DNA of 64,000 nt, taken from contig NZ_ATUP01000001.1 in assembly GCF_000420265.1 (NCBI RefSeq), positions 1 to 64,000 of the forward strand, in the 5' to 3' direction. Positions 45,218 through 56,995 of the stretch are shown here, in pieces. Source of the DNA: Oceanicaulis alexandrii DSM 11625. GTDB taxonomy: Bacteria > Pseudomonadota > Alphaproteobacteria > Caulobacterales > Maricaulaceae. Numbering within the stretch: the first letter of the stretch is position 1; each line of letters begins with the position of its first letter. Under the pieces are notes generated by a model that was given only the letters and a program-made list of their open reading frames with translations, ran no database searches and was not told where the DNA came from. Position numbers and translations under genes: made by a program.

Positions 45218-45484
45218 TTAATCCAGGCCCTGACCGCGATCAGGCGTAAAGGCGTTGAAACAGATCAGGGTCTGGGTGTCTTTCACCCCGTCAATGGTCT
45301 GCACCGACTTGTTCACGAAGCGGCCAATATCCGCGCCGTCATCGACAGCGAACTGGGCGAGCAGATCAAATTCGCCAGACACCGAATGCACCTGACGGGT
45401 CTCGCTGACCGTATCGACAATGGCGGACGCCACGTCATAGGTGCGGCCCAGCTCGCATTTGATGAAGATGTAAAAGCTGCGCAT
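45218..45484 (-). CDS. Stand-alone Lrp/AsnC ligand-binding (RAM) domain protein
   Basis: 88 residues covering only the AsnC-type effector-binding fold: FIKCELGRTYDVASAIVDTVSETRQVHSVSGEFDLLAQF then VNKSVQTIDGVKDTQTLICF. There is no helix-turn-helix. GGGAG lies upstream of ATG 45484. Stand-alone RAM proteins oligomerise and bind amino acids; targets are mostly unknown. Position between kynA and sdaA (20 and 3 bases) suggests it senses an amino acid such as Trp or Ser and modulates one of these enzymes or an Lrp paralog; that is inference. Confidence 0.85.
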   Translation of the reverse strand: MRSFYIFIKCELGRTYDVASAIVDTVSETRQVHSVSGEFDLLAQFAVDDGADIGRFVNKSVQTIDGVKDTQTLICFNAFTPDRGQGLD

Positions 45485-45504
45485 GAAAGACTCCCGAGGC
45501 GGAA

Positions 45505-46353
45505 TTAAAGCTGTGTGCGAACGGTCCAGAGTTCAGGGAACAGGCGCAGGTCGAGCGCCTTGACGAGATAGCTGACGCCGCCGGACCCGCCGGTGCCGCG
45601 CCGGAAGCCGATGATGCGCTCGACGGTCTTCATATGGTTGAAGCGCCATTGCTGGAATTTCTGTTCCAGATCGACGAGCTTTTCGGCGAATTCGTAGAGT
45701 TCCCACCATTTCGCGGTGTCGAGGTAAACCTCTCGCCACATCGCTTCGACCTGGGCGTTCGGCTCATACGCTTTCGACCAGTCACGCTCGATCACGTCCT
45801 CGGGCAGCGCTGCGCCCTGACGGGCGGCGAGCTTCAGCGTTTCATCGTAAAGCGACGGCGCATTGAGCGCAGCGGTGACGGCGGCGTGCGCTTCAGGCTC
45901 GTTGGCGAACACGCGGGCCAGCGCCGCATTCTTGTTGCCCAAGCGGTATTCGAGGATGCGATACTGATGGCTCTGAAAGCCCGAGCTTTGGCCCAGCGCG
46001 TCGCGAAACTTCAGGTAATCGGCCGGCGTCATGGTGGAAAGCACTGACCAGGACTGGGTCAGTTGCTCCTGGATGCGGGCGATGCGCGCCAGCATCTTCA
46101 TCGCTGGCCGGACTTCATCGTTCTGCAGATGGGAGAGGGCGCCGTTGAGCTCATGCAGGCACAGTTTGAGCCAGAGCTCAGACGCCTGATGGATGATGAT
46201 GAACATCATCTCGTCATGCTCATCGGTCAGCGGCGTCTGCGCGCTGAGCACCTTATCCAGACCCAGATACCGGCCATAGGACAGACCCGCGTCTGGATCC
46301 CAATGGATATCCTCGCCCTGAAGGTCGACAGATGTCTTGAACTGATCGCTCAT
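45505..46353 (-). CDS. kynA: Tryptophan 2,3-dioxygenase
   Basis: 282 residues, heme dioxygenase opening the indole ring to N-formylkynurenine. The DLQGEDIHWDPDAGLSYGRYLGLDKVLSAQ start, DEMMFIIIHQASELWLKLCLHEL with the distal substrate-binding His, SSGFQSHQYRILEYRLGNKN and the heme-ligand region FNHMKTVERIIGFRRGTGGSGGVSYL are all present. Start MSDQF at 46353; an upstream in-frame ATG (46386) is possible. kynB and kynU are not adjacent. Confidence 0.95.
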   Translation of the reverse strand: MSDQFKTSVDLQGEDIHWDPDAGLSYGRYLGLDKVLSAQTPLTDEHDEMMFIIIHQASELWLKLCLHELNGALSHLQNDEVRPAMKMLARIARIQEQLTQSWSVLSTMTPADYLKFRDALGQSSGFQSHQYRILEYRLGNKNAALARVFANEPEAHAAVTAALNAPSLYDETLKLAARQGAALPEDVIERDWSKAYEPNAQVEAMWREVYLDTAKWWELYEFAEKLVDLEQKFQQWRFNHMKTVERIIGFRRGTGGSGGVSYLVKALDLRLFPELWTVRTQL

Positions 46354-46482
46354 ACCGGTTCCGTTCGCCGCCACATCGCCCCGCATGTAGACAGGCTGAG
46401 CCAGCCGGGCAAGCCAAGAGGGCTCATCTTCGCCACAGCCGCAAACTGCTGCGCGGTCAGTCCGCTCGCCCGGTACGGCTGT

Positions 46483-47157
46483 CTAGATCAGGCTAAAGCG
46501 CAGGGGCGGCAGATCCGTAATGGAGGCCTCGATCTGATCGCCTCTTTCAACAGGCCCCACACCGGCGGGCGTGCCGGTATAGATGAGATCGCCCGGCTCC
46601 AGGCGAAACAGGCTCGACAGATGTGAGATCACTTCGGCGCTGGACCAGATCATGTGCGCCAGATCGCCCGATTGCCGGGTTTCACCGTTTACGCTGAGCG
46701 TTATAGGACCTTCAGACGGAGAATGCCCCGGACGGATCAGGCCGATGGGCGCGGACTGGTCAAAGCCTTTCGACGCATCCCAGGGACGTCCCTGCTTCTT
46801 GGCGGCGGCCTGAAGGTCTCGACGTGTCAGGTCCACGCCGACCGCCGCGCCATAAACCATCATCTTCGCGCGTTCCGGGCTCAGATCCGCGCCGCCGGCT
46901 CCAAGCGCCAGCACAAGCTCCACCTCATGATGAAGGTCTTCAGTCGCGGGCGGGTAGGCGACTTCGCTGCGGCTGGTCACCGCATCGCGGGGTTTGGAGA
47001 AAAAGAAGGGCGCTTCACGATCAGGATCAGCGCCCATTTCACGTGCGTGATCTGCGTAGTTTCGACCGACGCAGTAAATCCGCCGGACAGGAAACTGACC
47101 GCCGCCTTCCACCGGAATAAGTGTTTCAACCGGCGGGTTGATGACATAAGCGGTCAT
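46483..47157 (-). CDS. Fumarylacetoacetate hydrolase family protein
   Basis: 224 residues of the small FAH fold. RIYCVGRNYADHAREMG, PFFFSKPRDAV, the acidic metal ligands in LHHEVELVLALG, and GYLGTPAGVG-type end sequence LIYTGTPAGVGPVERGDQIEASI are present. Family members hydrolyse fumarylpyruvate, acylpyruvates or decarboxylate oxaloacetate; this short form resembles fumarylpyruvate/acylpyruvate hydrolases. The neighbouring kynA hints at aromatic amino-acid catabolism but its product is upstream of such a substrate, so the link is weak. 129 bases separate it from kynA. Confidence 0.88.
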   Translation of the reverse strand: MTAYVINPPVETLIPVEGGGQFPVRRIYCVGRNYADHAREMGADPDREAPFFFSKPRDAVTSRSEVAYPPATEDLHHEVELVLALGAGGADLSPERAKMMVYGAAVGVDLTRRDLQAAAKKQGRPWDASKGFDQSAPIGLIRPGHSPSEGPITLSVNGETRQSGDLAHMIWSSAEVISHLSSLFRLEPGDLIYTGTPAGVGPVERGDQIEASITDLPPLRFSLI

Positions 47158-47223
47158 GGGCGTGATCTTTCTTGCTGACTCAGCTCGAAACTAGCGAGCC
47201 TGCCGCGGACCGCAAGCTCAGGC

Positions 47224-48015
47224 TTACGCTTCAGATGTGTCCGATTTCGTCGGAATCGGAGCCTTGGAGAGTTGGCCCAACAGATCAATCGGCATGGGGA
47301 AGACGATGGTTTGCGTGCCTTCGCTGCTAATTTCAGTCAGCGTGCCCAGATAGCGAAGCTGCAAGGCGCCTTCCTGGGATGACAGCACTTGTGCGGCTTC
47401 TGCGAGCTTGATCGAGGCTTGCTGTTCGCCCTCTGCTGAAATGATCTTGGCGCGCCGTTCGCGCTCAGCCTCGGCCTGCCGCGCGATCGCCCGGATCATG
47501 GAGGAGTCCAGATCCACATGCTTGATCTCGACATTGGCGACCTTGATGCCCCAGGCTTCGGTCTGGTCATCGAGGATTTGCTGGATGTCAGAGTTGAGCT
47601 TGTCGCGCTCGGCCAGCATTTCATCAAGCTCGTGCTTGCCCAGCACAGAGCGCAGCGTGGTCTGGGCGAGCTGGCTGGTGGCCATGCGAAAATCCTCGAC
47701 CTGGTTGATCGCCTTGGCCGGATCAATGATGCGATAATAAAGCACCGCATTCACCTTCACCGAGACATTGTCCTGGCTGATCACATCCTGGCTGGGCACG
47801 TCTTCAGCCACGGTCCGGATATCCACGCGCACCATTTGCTGGATGAAGGGGATCAGGATGATCAGCCCCGGCCCGGAGGTTCCGGTATAGCGGCCAAGCG
47901 TGTAGATCACCGCCCGCTCGTATTCGCGCAGGATTTTCAGCGCTGAGGAAATCACACCGAAGGCGACAAACGCCAAGGCGACCCATACGCCGAGATTCAC
48001 GCCGAGTTCAGCCAT
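47224..48015 (-). CDS. Stomatin/SPFH-domain membrane protein (slipin type)
   Basis: 263 residues from the preferred start. One N-terminal membrane helix ([22 protein letters not shown]) is followed by the SPFH domain ([38 protein letters not shown]...) and a coiled-coil segment rich in Glu/Arg/Ala ([31 protein letters not shown]). Start: GGAG lies 8 bases before ATG 48015; an ATG at 48075, overlapping the nfeD stop by four bases, would add 20 residues by translational coupling and cannot be excluded. With the upstream NfeD protein it forms the conserved membrane-quality-control pair in which NfeD cleaves the stomatin tail. Confidence 0.9.
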   Translation of the reverse strand: MAELGVNLGVWVALAFVAFGVISSALKILREYERAVIYTLGRYTGTSGPGLIILIPFIQQMVRVDIRTVAEDVPSQDVISQDNVSVKVNAVLYYRIIDPAKAINQVEDFRMATSQLAQTTLRSVLGKHELDEMLAERDKLNSDIQQILDDQTEAWGIKVANVEIKHVDLDSSMIRAIARQAEAERERRAKIISAEGEQQASIKLAEAAQVLSSQEGALQLRYLGTLTEISSEGTQTIVFPMPIDLLGQLSKAPIPTKSDTSEA

Positions 48016-48071
48016 GTTCAATACTCCGTCTTGCGCCATTTGAGCGGCGGGTTCGATTGCTTGCTGAGGCT

Positions 48072-49505
48072 TCATCCGTTCGCCTTCACATAAAGGGTCA
48101 ATCCGACCAGCTTGGTGACCACAATCGCGTCACCTGGATTCAGCGCCGTCTTAGCCACCGCTTTCCAGCGCTCGCCCTGAACCTGCACAAAGCCGGACTG
48201 TCCCGACCATTCAAGCACATGCCCCTGAGCACCAATGAGGCTTTTGCCGCCCGTGGTGACTTTGCGGGCCTGAGCGGCGAGACCATAACTCAGCATCGCA
48301 AACATCGTCCCGCCAAGGACGACAGCCATGACGGCGATCAGACGCCAATCAATGCGGAAGGCAGGGGCGTCTGTCTCGATCAGCATCAAGGCGCCCAAAA
48401 CGAACGCGGCCAGCCCACCCAGCGCCAATAGACCTGAAGACGCGAAAAACGCTTCCGCAACCAAAAGGGCGAGCCCCAGCACCACCAGGGCAGCGCCAGC
48501 ATAGTTCACGGGCAGGGTGTTCAGCGCGTAAAATCCGACGATCAGACAGATCACGCCGGCAATCGCCGTGACAGGCTCAAGCCCGTTATAGAAAGACACC
48601 AGAAGGCCGACAAAACCCAGGTTTACGAGCAAGAACGCGATATTGGGGTCTGTGATCACCGACAGGATGTCTTCCGCAGCGGTCTTTTCGATCCGGGTGA
48701 TCTGCGCCTGAGTCACGGATAAGACGCGTTCATCTCCGGACCCTAACTGCACGGACTGACCGTCCGCCTGCGCAAGCAGGTCTGACAGGTTATCTGCCCG
48801 GATTTCAATAACGCCTAGCGTCAGAGCCTCATCCGCCGTCGCGCTTATGCCATCGCGCACCGCACGTTCCGCCCAGTCCGCATTGCGATCGCGCAGTTCG
48901 GCCAGTGACCGGACATACGCCACGGCGTCATTGACGGCCTTGTTGCGCAAGGCTTGCGCGTTTCCAGTCGCGTTTTGCGGTGTTGAGCCGGACTCTTCCC
49001 CTGCGCCTTCCGCAGCGCGTTCAAACGCGGGATCGGTGCCTTCGGGGGCCGGGGCCGGATCACCGCCCGGCAAACCGCCCAGTTGAACAGGCGTCGCCGC
49101 CCCCAGGGAGGTGCCGGGCGCCATGCCGGCGAGATGGCTGGCGTAGAGGATATAGACGCCTGCGCTGGTCGCCCGCGCGCCGGAAGGGTGAACGAAGACA
49201 ATGACCGGCGTCTCACTGGACAGAATGGCGCGATTGATGTCGCGCATGGAAGTATCCAGACCGCCCGGAGTGTCCATTTCCACAATCAGGGCCTGTGCGT
49301 TTTCCTGACTCGCGAGTGTTATGGCGCGCTGGATATAGGCGGACGTCGCCGGACCAATCGGTCCGATGATCTCGGCGCTCATCACACGCGCCTGATCCAC
49401 TTCTGCCTGACGCGCCAAGCTGTCTGCGCCCCAGATCAGCGCCCCTAACATAATCAGGGACAGCGCCAGCGCGCGAAGTCCAAACCGGGCAGGGCGGCGC
49501 ATCAT
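48072..49505 (-). CDS. NfeD-type membrane serine protease (ClpP-like domain plus NfeD OB domain)
   Basis: 477 residues. A signal/anchor ([22 protein letters not shown]) is followed by a ClpP-like domain with [22 protein letters not shown] and the catalytic Ser in [20 protein letters not shown] Gly/Pro/Glu-rich insertion (about 175-205), several transmembrane helices (about 300-420) and a C-terminal OB-fold NfeD domain ([25 protein letters not shown]) complete it. This is the long NfeD1b form, expected to act with the adjacent stomatin. Start MMRRPARF at 49505 follows AAGAAGGA; the upstream ATG 49562 is less likely. Confidence 0.92.
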   Translation of the reverse strand: MMRRPARFGLRALALSLIMLGALIWGADSLARQAEVDQARVMSAEIIGPIGPATSAYIQRAITLASQENAQALIVEMDTPGGLDTSMRDINRAILSSETPVIVFVHPSGARATSAGVYILYASHLAGMAPGTSLGAATPVQLGGLPGGDPAPAPEGTDPAFERAAEGAGEESGSTPQNATGNAQALRNKAVNDAVAYVRSLAELRDRNADWAERAVRDGISATADEALTLGVIEIRADNLSDLLAQADGQSVQLGSGDERVLSVTQAQITRIEKTAAEDILSVITDPNIAFLLVNLGFVGLLVSFYNGLEPVTAIAGVICLIVGFYALNTLPVNYAGAALVVLGLALLVAEAFFASSGLLALGGLAAFVLGALMLIETDAPAFRIDWRLIAVMAVVLGGTMFAMLSYGLAAQARKVTTGGKSLIGAQGHVLEWSGQSGFVQVQGERWKAVAKTALNPGDAIVVTKLVGLTLYVKANG

Positions 49506-49646
49506 CAGGTCCTTCTTTGCGTCTTCAAGTGGATAGAGCCTAACCCAGTCAGAGCGCCGCATGAAGGAAAACCAGAACCAGAAGCAAGACTTTCATTGCA
49601 GGCTTTCGTCTTGCGCGAACTGTCTGAATGCGCCATCGCACTGCGT

Positions 49647-50858
49647 ATGACCCGACCTTCTCCCCTTTATGACGCTGTGGTTCTGGGCGGCGGCGCCGCC
49701 GGGCTGTTCTACGCCGGGCAGGCTGGCGCTCTGGGACTGTCCGTTCTGGTGCTCGATCACTCGCAAAAGCCGGCTGAAAAGATCCGCATTTCAGGCGGCG
49801 GGCGCTGCAATTTCACCAATCTGGGAACCCGAGCGGCCAACTTTCTGTCGGCCAATCCTCATTTCGCCAAATCGGCTTTGGCCCGGTATACGCCGACCGA
49901 TTTCCTGGCGCTGATGGAGCGCCATGGCCTCAGTTGGCACGAGAAAACGCTTGGTCAGCTGTTCTGCGATCAGAAATCGGGCGCGATCATCACAATGCTG
50001 CTCGATGAAATGCGCAATGTAGGCGCGGTCCTGAAGCTCGGTGTCGAGATCTCGGAGGTCGTCAAGAGTGATGATCTGTTTGAGCTGACCACGTCAAACG
50101 GCCCCGTACAGGCTCGCCGGCTGGTGGTCGCCACGGGCGGGCTGTCCATCCCCAAGATCGGTGCGACCGGCTTCGCCTATGATCTGGCGCGTCAGTTCGG
50201 ACATGAACTCATCACGCCTGAACCCGCGCTTGTGCCGCTGACATTTGAAGGCGAGGCCAAAGCCGAATTCGCCAGCCTGGCCGGGGTTTCCACCCCGGTT
50301 GTCGCCAGCGCTGGCGACGGTGCGTTTCAAGAAGGGATGCTGTTCACCCACCGCGGATTATCAGGCCCTGCGATCTTGCAGGTGTCGTCCTACTGGCGTC
50401 CGGGTGAGGAGATCGAGATCGATCTGTTCGCGGGCGGGAAGGGCGCGGAACGCCTGAAAGCCCTGAAAAAAGACATGCCCATGAAATCCCTGGGCAAGGC
50501 GCTCGAAGCAATCTTGCCCAAGCGTCTGGTCGAGCATCTGGACCAAAGCGGTCAATTGCCGGACTGGTCACGTCTGGCTGATGTCTCCCATGCCGACCTT
50601 GAAGCGCTGTCTGACGCCCTGTCGCACTGGCGTTTGAAACCGGCCGGCACCGAAGGGTATCGCACCGCTGAAGTCACGCTCGGCGGCGTTGATACGGCGG
50701 GCCTGTCATCGAAGACGATGGAAAGCCGTCAATGTCCGGGGCTCTATTTCATCGGCGAATGCGTGGATGTGACGGGCTGGCTGGGCGGCTATAATTTTCA
50801 ATGGGCCTGGGCCAGCGCCTATGCAGCGGCGCAAGCCAGCTTTGAAAGCCAGTTCTAA
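49647..50858 (+). CDS. YhiN/HI0933-family flavoprotein
   Basis: 403 residues. The FAD-binding VVLGGGAAGLFYAGQAGALG is followed by the family-specific KIRISGGGRCNFTNLG, GQLFCDQKSGAIITMLLDEM, LVVATGGLSIPKIGATGFAYDLARQFGH, and the C-terminal GLYFIGECVDVTGWLGGYNFQWAWASAYAAAQA. The family is poorly characterised; one gut member (BaiN) reduces bile-acid intermediates. No obvious partner gene. ATG 49647 places the Rossmann strand at the usual position; the ribosome site is weak and an ATG at 49596 is in frame. Confidence 0.88.
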   Translation: MTRPSPLYDAVVLGGGAAGLFYAGQAGALGLSVLVLDHSQKPAEKIRISGGGRCNFTNLGTRAANFLSANPHFAKSALARYTPTDFLALMERHGLSWHEKTLGQLFCDQKSGAIITMLLDEMRNVGAVLKLGVEISEVVKSDDLFELTTSNGPVQARRLVVATGGLSIPKIGATGFAYDLARQFGHELITPEPALVPLTFEGEAKAEFASLAGVSTPVVASAGDGAFQEGMLFTHRGLSGPAILQVSSYWRPGEEIEIDLFAGGKGAERLKALKKDMPMKSLGKALEAILPKRLVEHLDQSGQLPDWSRLADVSHADLEALSDALSHWRLKPAGTEGYRTAEVTLGGVDTAGLSSKTMESRQCPGLYFIGECVDVTGWLGGYNFQWAWASAYAAAQASFESQF

Positions 50859-50886
50859 GGCGCATTGAGTCCGCCCGTCTCTGCGT

Positions 50887-51588
50887 TCAGACCACAGCGC
50901 CGAACAAGGACCCGATCCCGGCGGTCAACGCCATCGCCAGCGCGCCCCAGAATGTGACACGGACAGCGGCCTTGGTGACATTGGCGCCGCCCACGCGTGC
51001 GCCGACTCCGCCCAAAAGCGCCAGAAAGACCAGTGATGCGGCAGACACGCCCGCCGCTAACCACTGGGACGGCATCAGAAAAACCATCAACAGGGGCAAA
51101 GCTGCGCCAACGGCAAAAGTCGCAGCCGAAGTGAAAGCCGCCTGGATGGGGCGGGCCGTACTGATTTCAGAGATTCCCAGCTCGTCGCGCGCATGGGCGC
51201 CCAGAGCGTCTTTCGCCATCAGCTGGTCAGCGACCTTGCGCGCCAGATCAGGATCGAGCCCACGCTTCATATAGATTTCGGCCAGTTCCTCGCGTTCAAA
51301 TTCGGGTTGCGTCGACAATTCTTCGCGCTCACGCGCGAGGTCGGCGTTTTCCGTATCTGACTGAGAGCTGACGGAGACATATTCACCCGCCGCCATGGAC
51401 ATGGCGCCTGCGACCAGTCCTGCGACACCGGCGATCACTACATCTGAGGTCGCCGCAGACGCTGCGCTGACCCCGACGATCAGGCTGGCGGTCGAGACGA
51501 TACCGTCATTGGCGCCCAGAACCGCCGCACGCAGCCAGCCCACACGAGAGACAAGGTGATGTTCGGCATGAGTATGCAGGCGGGACAC
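50887..51588 (-). CDS. VIT1/CCC1 family Fe2+/Mn2+ transporter
   Basis: 233 residues. [30 protein letters not shown] and [24 protein letters not shown] are the conserved N-terminal helices with the acidic/Met metal path. A cytosolic helical hairpin rich in Glu ([20 protein letters not shown], the likely metal-binding domain) follows, then three more helices. Five transmembrane segments in total. Expected to export or sequester Fe2+ or Mn2+. Monocistronic by position; convergent with the flavoprotein gene. Confidence 0.88.
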   Translation of the reverse strand: MSRLHTHAEHHLVSRVGWLRAAVLGANDGIVSTASLIVGVSAASAATSDVVIAGVAGLVAGAMSMAAGEYVSVSSQSDTENADLAREREELSTQPEFEREELAEIYMKRGLDPDLARKVADQLMAKDALGAHARDELGISEISTARPIQAAFTSAATFAVGAALPLLMVFLMPSQWLAAGVSAASLVFLALLGGVGARVGGANVTKAAVRVTFWGALAMALTAGIGSLFGAVV

Positions 51589-51701
51589 GGCTCGTCCTCA
51601 TTGGCTGATCAACCGCAACAGAATCGGAGATTGTCTCGATCAAGAGGGCCTCGCAACCCGCAGAAGCGATGGTGAGACAAAAGGTCCTGAACGGGAAAAT
51701 G

Positions 51702-51789
51702 TGGCGGAGGGGGAGGGATTCGAACCCCCGGAACCTCGCGGCTCAACGGTTTTCAAGACCGCCGCAATCGACCACTCTGCCACCCCTCC
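51702..51789 (-). tRNA. tRNA-Ser (TGA)
   Basis: On the minus strand the acceptor GGAGGGG pairs with CCCCTCC, the anticodon loop CTTGAAA gives TGA, a long variable arm (type II) is present, the T loop is TTCGAAT and CCA is encoded at the 3' end. Length 88. Confidence 0.95.
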
Positions 51790-51927
51790 GTCACACAGTT
51801 TCTAGCCTGCGACGGGGTCTGGACACAAGCTGGCGCAGGAGCGCCGTGCAGTAAATCATGCAGCAAATGCTGCGGCGCCCCATAAAAAGTTTTAATCGCA
51901 GCCATCAAAGCAATCATTTTGACGAAT

Positions 51928-51957
51928 TTGAGGCAGACCCTGTATTTCCTGTAATAT
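51928..51957 (+). promoter_or_regulatory. Candidate promoter of the lipoprotein katG
   Basis: TTGAGG (51928-51933), 18-base spacer, TAATAT (51952-51957) in an AT-rich patch; an overlapping TTGACG starts at 51919. This would give a ~130-base leader before katG. In the rest of the 307-base gap between tRNA-Ser and katG I see only the inverted repeat listed separately. Confidence 0.4.
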
Positions 51958-51988
51958 AAAACGCACAAATCTGTCAGAGATGCAGCAT

Positions 51989-52038
51989 GCACTATGGTGT
52001 CAGCTATTTTTTGGGCCGTCTCAACACGCCCATAGTGC
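51989..52038 (+). promoter_or_regulatory. Inverted repeat GCACTATGG / CCATAGTGC in the katG leader
   Basis: Perfect 9-base arms at 51989-51997 and 52030-52038, centres 41 bases apart (about four helical turns). Either a pair of operator half-sites or an RNA stem-loop in the katG leader. It does not fit the four-part OxyR tetranucleotide spacing. Confidence 0.4.
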
Positions 52039-52084
52039 GCAATCGATCATCTGGACTTGATTTTGCGTGTCATTCTTTACATAG

Positions 52085-54418
<2,334 letters not shown>

Positions 54419-54444
54419 TCACGCATCTGCATCTGAACACGGCG

Positions 54445-54471
54445 AGGGCTGCGATCTGTGATCGCGGCCCT
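54445..54471 (+). terminator. Possible katG terminator hairpin
   Basis: AGGGCTGCGATC and GATCGCGGCCCT pair over 12 bases with one G-U and a three-base loop, 27 bases past the katG stop. No T run follows, so it may instead be only a stabilising hairpin. Confidence 0.4.
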
Positions 54472-54553
54472 TGCTGCATTCAGGCCTCGTGTGTTGCGCA
54501 CTTTCGCCACACTGACCATGAATTAGACTGGTGTCAGCATTCAGGGTCAGCTC

Positions 54554-55150
54554 ATGCACGCACATCTCCGTACACGGACCTTTCAATGTATTTGGCTTGT
54601 CAGCGCTTTGGCGCTATCGGCATGTTCAGGCCAGCCTGCGCCACAAACGCGGCCGGACTTCGCGCCAGCGCCCGTCGCACAACACGCGCCGTCCTCACTC
54701 CCTGACGCCAATCAGGCCCTTGCTCCGCAAAGCGTGCAGACTGGCGTCGCCAGCTGGTACGGCCCGGGCTTTGAAGGCCGACAGACCGCCAATGGCGAGG
54801 TGTTCGACTCCTCGCTTCTGACCGCCGCCCATAGGACCATGCGCCTGCCCAGTCGCGCCCGCGTGACACGGCTGGACACCGGCAAGAGCATTATCGTGCG
54901 AGTCAATGATCGCGGTCCCTATATCGACGGTCGCCTGATCGACCTCAGCCATGCCGCCGCTCAGGCCTTGGGCTTTGAAGATGACGGGCTGGCTGAAGTG
55001 CGCGTGGAAGGGCTCGGCCCCGCCGATCCCGAGGATCGCGAAGCGCCGCCCGTCTTCTTTGACCCGGACTTCGGGCCGCCAGGCACCCACAATCCGGTAA
55101 ACACCCAAAATCTGGGTGATACGCTTCAGCCTGGTTCCGATGAAGGCTAG
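54554..55150 (+). CDS. rlpA: RlpA-like septal lytic transglycosylase lipoprotein
   Basis: 198 residues. A signal ending in lipobox LSAC (Cys24), a Pro/Ala-rich linker, then the double-psi beta-barrel of RlpA: GVASWYGPGFEGRQTANGEVFD, TAAHRTMRLPSRARVTRLDTG, and VRVNDRGPYIDGRLIDLSHAAAQALGF (with the catalytic-type Asp). Cleaves glycan strands lacking peptides in Pseudomonas RlpA. There is no C-terminal SPOR domain, so it is a short form whose septal targeting is unclear. 55 bases before the carboxypeptidase gene, probably co-transcribed. Confidence 0.88.
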   Translation: MHAHLRTRTFQCIWLVSALALSACSGQPAPQTRPDFAPAPVAQHAPSSLPDANQALAPQSVQTGVASWYGPGFEGRQTANGEVFDSSLLTAAHRTMRLPSRARVTRLDTGKSIIVRVNDRGPYIDGRLIDLSHAAAQALGFEDDGLAEVRVEGLGPADPEDREAPPVFFDPDFGPPGTHNPVNTQNLGDTLQPGSDEG

Positions 55151-55205
55151 GGTGTCGTCACTCGCTCACCGATTCCGCTGCAACCGCCAACCCGGGACTC
55201 CACTC

Positions 55206-56354
55206 ATGCGTCGACTGCTTTGCCTGTTCGCCCTGATCACCCTGAGCCTGACGCCCGCAACAGCGCTGGCCCAGAGCGCGTTCGACACTCGCGCCTCACA
55301 TGCGGTGATCCTGGATCATGAGACCGGGGACATGCTGTTCTCCAAGAATGGCGACACGCCCATGCCGCCCGCCAGCATGTCCAAGCTGATGACCGCCTTG
55401 ATGGTGTTTGAAGCCCTCGAAGACGGACGCCTGACGCTGGAGACGACCCTGCCAGTGAGCGAAAACGCCTGGCGCCGGGGCGGGGCGGCGTCCGGCTCAT
55501 CCACCATGTTTCTGGAAGTGAACTCACGCGCAGCGGTGGGCGATCTGATCCGCGGCATCATCGTCCAGTCCGGCAATGACGCCTGCATCGTGGTCGCAGA
55601 GGCGCTTGGCGGCACCGAAGAGAATTTCGCCCAGATGATGACCGAACGCGCGCACGAGCTGGGGCTCGATAGCGCCAGCTTCGCCAACGCGACGGGCTGG
55701 CCAGATCCCGAGCACAGAATTTCCGCGCTCGACCTGGCCCGACTGGCCCGCCACATCATCACCCAATACCCGCAATACTATGACATCTATGCGGAAAGTG
55801 AGTTCACCTATAACGGTATCCGTCAATTCAACCGCAACCCGTTGCTCGGCGTGTTTGAAGGCGCTGATGGCCTGAAAACCGGCCACACAGAAGAATCCGG
55901 TTATGGGCTGGTCGCCTCGGCGGAGCGCGATGGCCAACGCCGGATCGTGGTGTTCAACGGTATGGACTCCAATCGTGACCGCGCCGACGAGTCCGAGCGC
56001 CTGATGCGCGCCGCTTTCTCTGAATTCTCGACCATAGACCTGGTGGCTGCAGGCGAGGTTCTGGGCCGCGCCGACATCTATCTCGGGCTGGAACCGTCCG
56101 TCGAGCTGCGTGCCTCAGAGGCATTGTCCTTTGGCCTGCACCGTCGCGATCGTGACGGCGTCACAGCCGAGCTGGTTTATGAGGGGCCGCTGAACGCCCC
56201 GGTTCAGGAAGGTGACCTCGTGGGTCATCTTGAAGTGAGTTTGCCTGATGGCCGCGAACTGAGCGTACCGGTCGAAGCGGCTCAGTCCGTGGCCCGCAAA
56301 GGAGCGCTTGGGCGAGCAGGCGCAGCCTTCGCGCGCCTCATTCGCGGCGGATAG
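55206..56354 (+). CDS. dacC: D-alanyl-D-alanine carboxypeptidase (PBP5/6-type, S11 family)
   Basis: 382 residues. A Sec signal (MRRLLCLFALITLSLTPATALAQ) is followed by the penicillin-binding core with S57-M-S-K60, S122-G-N124 and K224-T-G226, and a C-terminal beta domain (about 285-370) with an amphipathic end (ARLIRGG) for membrane contact. Trims the terminal D-Ala of peptidoglycan stem peptides. Start ATG 55206. It is 5 bases upstream of tmk, a conserved alphaproteobacterial order. Confidence 0.92.
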   Translation: MRRLLCLFALITLSLTPATALAQSAFDTRASHAVILDHETGDMLFSKNGDTPMPPASMSKLMTALMVFEALEDGRLTLETTLPVSENAWRRGGAASGSSTMFLEVNSRAAVGDLIRGIIVQSGNDACIVVAEALGGTEENFAQMMTERAHELGLDSASFANATGWPDPEHRISALDLARLARHIITQYPQYYDIYAESEFTYNGIRQFNRNPLLGVFEGADGLKTGHTEESGYGLVASAERDGQRRIVVFNGMDSNRDRADESERLMRAAFSEFSTIDLVAAGEVLGRADIYLGLEPSVELRASEALSFGLHRRDRDGVTAELVYEGPLNAPVQEGDLVGHLEVSLPDGRELSVPVEAAQSVARKGALGRAGAAFARLIRGG

Positions 56355-56359
56355 CCGGC

Positions 56360-56995
56360 ATGACGCAAGGACGCTTCATCACGCTTGAAGGCGGCGAGGG
56401 CGCTGGCAAGACCACGCTCGCCAAAGCGCTCGCGGCCGGCCTTCAGGCTCGAGGCTTCGAAACCCTGATCACCCGCGAGCCCGGCGGTACGCCCAATGCG
56501 GAGGCGCTGCGCCATTTGCTGGTGGAGGGCGAGACAGGCCGCTGGTCGCCGCTGGCGGAAACCTTGCTGCTCTACGCGGCGCGCGCGGACCATGTGGAAC
56601 GCCTGATCAAACCGGCCCTGGATTCGGGAAAATGGGTCATCTGCGACCGGTTTTCGGACTCAACACGCGCCTACCAAGGCGCAGCAGGCGGACTCGCCGC
56701 TGAGCGCATCGCCCAGATCGACGCCGCCTGTCTTGACGGCTTTGAACCGGATCTGACCTTCATGGTCGATCTCGACCCTGAGCAGGGGCTCGAGCGCACC
56801 CGAACGCGCGGCGAAGAGGCGACGCGGTTTGAACGTCAGCCCGGCGCCTTTCACCATGCTCTGCGTCAGGCGTTTCTTGAGATCGCAAACGCCGAACCTG
56901 ACCGCTGTGTGATCCTGGATGGGTCTCAAAGCCCCGACATCGTCTTTGAGCGCGCGATGATGGTCATTCAGGACCATCTGGAGGTCCCTGCGTGA
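56360..56995 (+). CDS. tmk: Thymidylate kinase
   Basis: 211 residues. P-loop GGEGAGKTT (11-19), TREPGGTPNAEALRHLL, the DR(F/Y) motif in VICDRFSDSTRAYQGAAGG, and VDLDPEQGLERTRTRGE. Phosphorylates dTMP to dTDP. Its stop overlaps the GTG start of holB by four bases (GTGA). Confidence 0.95.
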   Translation: MTQGRFITLEGGEGAGKTTLAKALAAGLQARGFETLITREPGGTPNAEALRHLLVEGETGRWSPLAETLLLYAARADHVERLIKPALDSGKWVICDRFSDSTRAYQGAAGGLAAERIAQIDAACLDGFEPDLTFMVDLDPEQGLERTRTRGEEATRFERQPGAFHHALRQAFLEIANAEPDRCVILDGSQSPDIVFERAMMVIQDHLEVPA

